From Nocardioides ferulae (GTDB taxonomy: Bacteria > Actinomycetota > Actinomycetes > Propionibacteriales > Nocardioidaceae): 64,000 nt of DNA. Of the stretch, positions 60,649-64,000 are shown piece by piece (within the stretch, counting starts at the first letter, position 1; each line of letters starts with the position of its first letter). Location of the stretch: contig NZ_QZVR01000029.1 of NCBI RefSeq assembly GCF_003660455.1, positions 1 to 64,000 of the forward strand. The letters are read 5' to 3'. The translations under genes and the position numbers were made by a program. The notes under the pieces were generated by a model. That model was not told the origin of the DNA. It worked only from the letters and a program-made list of their open reading frames with translations, and searched no databases.

Positions 60649-61600
60649 GGTCCCCCCGGCGGCGGCGTTGGGCGGCCCCGCGCCATCCCTCGACGGGCAG
60701 GTCGAACTTCGCCACCAGCCGATCGGTGAACGGGGCCTGGTGCAGGCGCACCAGGCGCACCGGGCGGGCCCCGCGGCGGACCTCGATCCGGGCGCCCGGC
60801 GGCAGCTCGACGGTGCGGCGCCCGTCGCACCACAGCACGCCCGCCCCCTGGGTGCGGGCGAGCACCTCGACGGCAAGCACCGAGGTCGGAGCGACCACCA
60901 GCGAGCGTGCGAACAGGGCGTGGGCACTGATCGGGACCATCAGCAGCGCCTCGACGCCGGGCCAGACCACCGGCCCGCCGGCACTGAAGTTGTAGGCGGT
61001 CGAGCCGGTCGGGGTCGCGCAGACGACCCCGTCGCACCCCCACCGGGAGAGCGGTCGCCCGTCGACCTCGACGACGACCTCGATCATCCGTTCCCGGGCC
61101 GCCTTCTCCACGCTCGCCTCGTTGAGCGCGAACGTGCTGGCGACCACTTCACCGTCGTGCATCACCGACACGTCGAGCGTCATCCGGTCCTCGGCGGTGT
61201 AGCGCCGCTCGACGATCGCCTCGATCGTCGAGGCGACGTCGTCGGACTCGGCCTCGGCGAGGAACCCGACGTGGCCCAGGTTGACGCCGAGCACGGCGGT
61301 GCGGGTCTCGTGGGTGATCTCGGCCGCCCGGAGGATGCTCCCGTCGCCGCCGATCACCAGCACCAGCTCGCAGTCGCGGCTGGCGACCGACTCGTCGTGG
61401 GCCAGCTCCAGGGGTGGGTCGTAGGAGGCCGGGTCGAGCCCGAGGTCCCTGGCCTCGGCCACCGGAAGCCGGACCACGAGGCCGTGCCCGGTCAGCGCCT
61501 CGACCGAGGACCGGGCCACCTCGCGCGCGTCGTCGCGCCCGGTGTGGGTGAGCACCAGCACTCGGCGCGGTCCACTGGGGGTGGGGGTCGGGTCGCTCAC
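60641..61600 (-). CDS. nadK: NAD kinase
   Basis: A 319-residue enzyme that phosphorylates NAD to NADP. Motif GGDGS is at residues 84-88 (LVIGGDGSILRAAE), and the second is FALNEASVEKAARERMIEVV with the later TPTGSTAYNFSAGGPVVWPG. The C-terminal about 40 residues are basic (APFTDRLVAKFDLPVEGWRG). GTG 61600 overlaps tlyA by 4 bases. It is the standard middle gene of tlyA-nadK-recN. Confidence 0.97.
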   Translation of the reverse strand: MSDPTPTPSGPRRVLVLTHTGRDDAREVARSSVEALTGHGLVVRLPVAEARDLGLDPASYDPPLELAHDESVASRDCELVLVIGGDGSILRAAEITHETRTAVLGVNLGHVGFLAEAESDDVASTIEAIVERRYTAEDRMTLDVSVMHDGEVVASTFALNEASVEKAARERMIEVVVEVDGRPLSRWGCDGVVCATPTGSTAYNFSAGGPVVWPGVEALLMVPISAHALFARSLVVAPTSVLAVEVLARTQGAGVLWCDGRRTVELPPGARIEVRRGARPVRLVRLHQAPFTDRLVAKFDLPVEGWRGAAQRRRRGDHA

Positions 61601-62436
61601 TGCTCCACCCTCTCACCCGCCGCGCCGCCCGGGTCGGCGGCTCGCACCGTCGCCGCGATCTCCTCCTCGCCGATCGTCGCGGCCCCCTGCCGCAGCCACA
61701 AGAAGAACTCGACGTTGCCCGAGGGCCCGGGGAGCGGGCTCACCGCCACGGCCCGAGCCCCCCAGCCACGGGCGGCCGCGGCGGCGGCGACCCCGGTCAC
61801 GGCCTCGGCCCGCAGGGCGGGATCACGGACGACGCCGCCCCGGCCGACCCGGTCCTTGCCGACCTCGAACTGCGGCTTGACCATCAGCGCCAGGTCACCG
61901 TCGGGGCGGGTCGCCCCGAGCAGCGCGTCGAGCACCAGCGCCAGAGAGATGAACGAGAGGTCCCCCACGACCAGGTCGACCGGCCCGCCGATCAGCTCGG
62001 CGCTCAGCTCGCGGATGTTGGTGCGGTCGTGCACCCGGACCCGCGGGTCCTGCCGCAGGCGCCAGGCCAGCTGTCCGTAGCCGACGTCGACGGCGACCAC
62101 CTCCGCGGCGTCGTGACGCAGCAGCACGTCGGTGAAGCCGCCGGTGCTCGCCCCCGCGTCGAGGCACCGACGACCGGCGACCCGAAGCCCGAGCGGCTCG
62201 AAGGCGGCCAGCGCGCCGGCCAGCTTGTGCCCGCCGCGAGAGACGTAGTCGGGGCGGTCCGGGTCGTCGGCCACCAGGATCGCCAGGTCGGTGGTGACCC
62301 CGGTCGCCGGCTTGGTGGCGACCGCTCCGGCCACCTTCACCCGCCCGGCGGCGATCAGCTCGCTGGCGTGCTCACGGGAGCGAGCCAGGCCACGCCGGAC
62401 CAGCTCGGCGTCGAGACGCAGGCGTCGAGGCGGCAC
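61597..62436 (-). CDS. tlyA: 16S/23S rRNA 2'-O-methyltransferase TlyA
   Basis: A 279-residue FtsJ-like methyltransferase with an N-terminal S4 domain (LDAELVRRGLARSREHASEL, IAAGRVKVAGAVATKPATGV). The methyltransferase part has SRGGHKLAGALAAFE (catalytic Lys), the SAM site LDAGASTGGFTDVLLRHDA, and VDLVVGDLSFISLALVL. TlyA methylates rRNA and affects sensitivity to capreomycin. ATG 62436 follows 6 bases after the small gene stop at 62443. Confidence 0.96.
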   Translation of the reverse strand: MPPRRLRLDAELVRRGLARSREHASELIAAGRVKVAGAVATKPATGVTTDLAILVADDPDRPDYVSRGGHKLAGALAAFEPLGLRVAGRRCLDAGASTGGFTDVLLRHDAAEVVAVDVGYGQLAWRLRQDPRVRVHDRTNIRELSAELIGGPVDLVVGDLSFISLALVLDALLGATRPDGDLALMVKPQFEVGKDRVGRGGVVRDPALRAEAVTGVAAAAAARGWGARAVAVSPLPGPSGNVEFFLWLRQGAATIGEEEIAATVRAADPGGAAGERVEQ

Positions 62437-62442
62437 GGCAGA

Positions 62443-62646
62443 TCAGGCCGGGTGGTGGCGGTCGCGAGCCTCGTCGCGGTGCGCGTCGAGTGCCCGGCGA
62501 AGCTCGTCGTGCGCCCGCTCGAACACGGCGACGTGCTCCTCCAGCGGCCGCTCCTCGAGCCCTTCGACCGCCGAGATCACCTCGTCGACGCGCGGCTCAC
62601 CGGTGCGCACGGCCGGCTCCGCAGGACTCCCGGGGATCTCGCTCAT
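62443..62646 (-). CDS. Small conserved protein before tlyA (Rv1693-like)
   Basis: A 67-residue acidic helical protein (VDEVISAVEGLEERPLEEHV, then FERAHDELRRALDAHRDEAR). A small gene of similar size lies at the same place, between the HAD gene and tlyA, in Mycobacterium (Rv1693). Function unknown. It follows 31 bases after the HAD gene stop, and tlyA begins 6 bases after it, so it belongs to the operon. Confidence 0.85.
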   Translation of the reverse strand: MSEIPGSPAEPAVRTGEPRVDEVISAVEGLEERPLEEHVAVFERAHDELRRALDAHRDEARDRHHPA

Positions 62647-62677
62647 GCCGCCGAGGCTACCCGCAACCTCTGGCCGC

Positions 62678-63691
62678 TCAGCCGGTCGGGGCGACCAGCC
62701 CGGAGACGTCGGGGGGGCTGCCGGATCGGTCGCGATGCGCCCAGCCGGCCACGGCGACCGCGCGCCACCAGTCGCCGGCGGCGCCCTCGCCCGAGACCTC
62801 GAGGACGCCGTCTCGGACCGCGGCCCTCCAGCCGCGGACCGCCGCGATCGGCTCTCCGTCCGCTCCCTCGGCGGGCGCCACCTCGGGATGGGACTCGAAG
62901 AGCCCGGCGAGGTCGGGAGCGAGGTAGCCGGGCCGCTCCTCGGGCCGCGCGTCGACGAGCTCAGGCAGGCCGGTGACGCCGGTCAGCACGAGCAGGGAGG
63001 CGAGGCCGGCGGCCCGGGCTCCGGCGATGTCGGTGTCCAGCCGGTCGCCCACCATCACCGGGTTCTCCCCTCCGACGCGACGGACGGTCTCGTCGAGCAG
63101 GGGGCGCTGCGGTTTGCCGGCGACCACGGGCTCGACCCCGGTGAACCGGCGCAGCGTCTCCACCAGGACGCCGTGTCCGGGCGCGATCCCGAACGGGGCG
63201 GGGAAGGTGAGGTCACCGTTGCTGGCCACCCACCACAGGCCGTCCCGGACCCGCACGGCGGCGCGCATGATCTCGCCCCACCGCACGTCGGGCCCGTAGC
63301 CGGTGACCAGGGCCTGCGCGTCGTCGTCGACGCCGACGGCGACCAGCCCCTCGGCGTGCAGGGCACCGGCCAGGCCGTCGGCGCCGAGCAGCACCACTCT
63401 GGCCCCGGCGCCCAGGCGGTCCACGAGCAGTCGGGCGGCGGCCTGGGCGGAGGTCACCACGTCGGTGGCCTCGGCCGGCACGCCGAGGTCGGTCAGGTGG
63501 GCGGCGACCTGCTCGGGCGTCCGGGAGGCGTTGTTGGTGACGTAGGCCAGTCGCATTCCACGCCCGCGGGCCCGGTCCAGGTGCTCGGGGGCGGACGGGA
63601 CGGCGGCGCCACCGACGTAGACGACGCCGTCGAGGTCGAGCATCGCCAGGTCGTGCTCGTCGCACAGCGGACGGACAGACGCGTGCAGCAT
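62678..63691 (-). CDS. HAD-IIA family phosphatase
   Basis: A 337-residue HAD hydrolase of subclass IIA (NagD-like). Motif I is LAMLDLDGVVYVGGAAVPSA with nucleophile Asp, motif II YVTNNASRTPEQVAAHL, motif III KPQRPLLDETVRRVGGENPV and motif IV MVGDRLDTDIAGARAAGLAS. It likely acts on a sugar phosphate or p-nitrophenyl-like substrate; in Mycobacterium the equivalent is Rv1692, a glycerol-3-phosphate phosphatase. The C-terminal about 80 residues are an added tail. It diverges from the DUF1015 gene across 46 bases. Confidence 0.92.
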   Translation of the reverse strand: MLHASVRPLCDEHDLAMLDLDGVVYVGGAAVPSAPEHLDRARGRGMRLAYVTNNASRTPEQVAAHLTDLGVPAEATDVVTSAQAAARLLVDRLGAGARVVLLGADGLAGALHAEGLVAVGVDDDAQALVTGYGPDVRWGEIMRAAVRVRDGLWWVASNGDLTFPAPFGIAPGHGVLVETLRRFTGVEPVVAGKPQRPLLDETVRRVGGENPVMVGDRLDTDIAGARAAGLASLLVLTGVTGLPELVDARPEERPGYLAPDLAGLFESHPEVAPAEGADGEPIAAVRGWRAAVRDGVLEVSGEGAAGDWWRAVAVAGWAHRDRSGSPPDVSGLVAPTG

Positions 63692-63737
63692 GCGGTGCCT
63701 CCTCGGAACGGCATCGGCGGCACCCTACGATGCAGCG

Positions 63738-64000
63738 GTGGAAGACAGCGTGGTCACCCCGCCTTATGCGGCAGCGCCGTTGCGGCTCCTCCCCTTCCAC
63801 GGGCTGTCGATCGCCGGCTCACGGGTCGGCGAGCCGGCCACCGCCCGCGCCTTCGCGCGGCCCTACCGCAAGGTCACCGAGCGGCTCGCGCAGTGGGCCG
63901 AACGCGGCACCCTGTGGCGTGACCCCCGCCCCGGGCTCTATCTGCACGAGTACACCGCCGGCGGCATCACGATCCGGGGGCTCGTGGGCGCCCTCGACGT
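63738..64000 (+). CDS. DUF1015 family protein (N-terminal part, runs off the end)
   Basis: A GTG at 63738 begins an open frame that continues past the window end, giving at least 87 residues. VTPPYAAAPLRLLPFHGLS, RPYRKVTERLAQWAERGTLW and GLYLHEYTAGGITIRGLVGA match the start of DUF1015, whose members carry a conserved HxxT-type pocket of unknown function. The divergent gap to the HAD gene (63692-63737) holds both start regions. Confidence 0.8.
   Translation, partial: MEDSVVTPPYAAAPLRLLPFHGLSIAGSRVGEPATARAFARPYRKVTERLAQWAERGTLWRDPRPGLYLHEYTAGGITIRGLVGALD

Noticed and set aside
57364..60729. A plus-strand open frame of about 1120 codons
   Set aside because: It is the antisense of mctB, steA and recN, with a composition of G, R, A and D typical for shadow frames.

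Overview
The window is high-GC DNA with tightly overlapping genes, and its housekeeping gene order (tlyA-nadK-recN-steA-mctB-pyrG-NUDIX-ald-xerD, then parA-scpA-scpB-pseudouridine synthase, then cmk-der) is the one known from actinobacteria such as Mycobacterium. The details (separate aroH, DUF3516 helicase, DUF6112/SCO6880/DUF4913 mobile genes) suggest Nocardioidaceae, probably Nocardioides. The genus is an inference; no 16S gene is present.

Region 1 (1 to about 34,011) is most of an integrative and conjugative element of the actinobacterial type IV secretion class. On the plus strand it reads: primase-polymerase, two small unknowns, a ParB-like protein, a membrane-anchored protein, an NlpC/P60 peptidoglycan hydrolase, two DUF6112 membrane proteins, a VirB6/TrbL-like protein, an SCO6880-family protein, a VirB4 ATPase, an ArdC-like antirestriction protein, a TraD/TraG coupling protein, SSB, DUF4913 and two unknowns. 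The minus-strand integrase and excisionase follow. Many of these genes overlap by 4 bases. No relaxase was recognised.

The transfer backbone is interrupted by cargo: (a) a PD-(D/E)XK nuclease (10.3-11.2 kb); (b) a minus-strand block (13.4-18.96 kb) with a Tn554-like recombinase trio (tyrosine recombinase, Cro/C1 HTH protein, eight-CxxC recombinase-like protein) and three passengers: a DinB-transglutaminase fusion, a VOC protein and a tandem YciI protein; (c) a four-gene minus-strand operon (22.4-28.0 kb) of a methyltransferase, an unknown, a DUF262-HNH protein and a second DUF262 protein, read as a candidate GmrSD-like defence cassette; (d) an IS110-family insertion sequence (about 28.1-29.5 kb) whose upstream non-coding end may encode a bridge RNA.

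Region 2 (33.9-35.9 kb) is an integration hot spot. A 37-base 3' fragment of a tRNA (initiator-tRNA-like) with a 16-bp hairpin lies between two divergent excisionase-integrase modules, and the second module abuts an intact tRNA-Pro(GGG).

Region 3 (35.9-64.0 kb) is ordinary chromosome, nearly all on the minus strand: DinB, a secreted protein, der, plsC, cmk, tyrA, aroH, a VOC/AraC pair, pseudouridine synthase, scpB, scpA, a small ribbon-helix-helix-like protein, parA and a GNAT. A plus-strand GH26-like secreted hydrolase follows, then (minus) a DUF3516 helicase, DUF2314-ankyrin protein, xerD, ald, NUDIX, pyrG, mctB, steA, recN, nadK, tlyA, a small protein and a HAD-IIA phosphatase. A plus-strand DUF1015 gene runs off the end.
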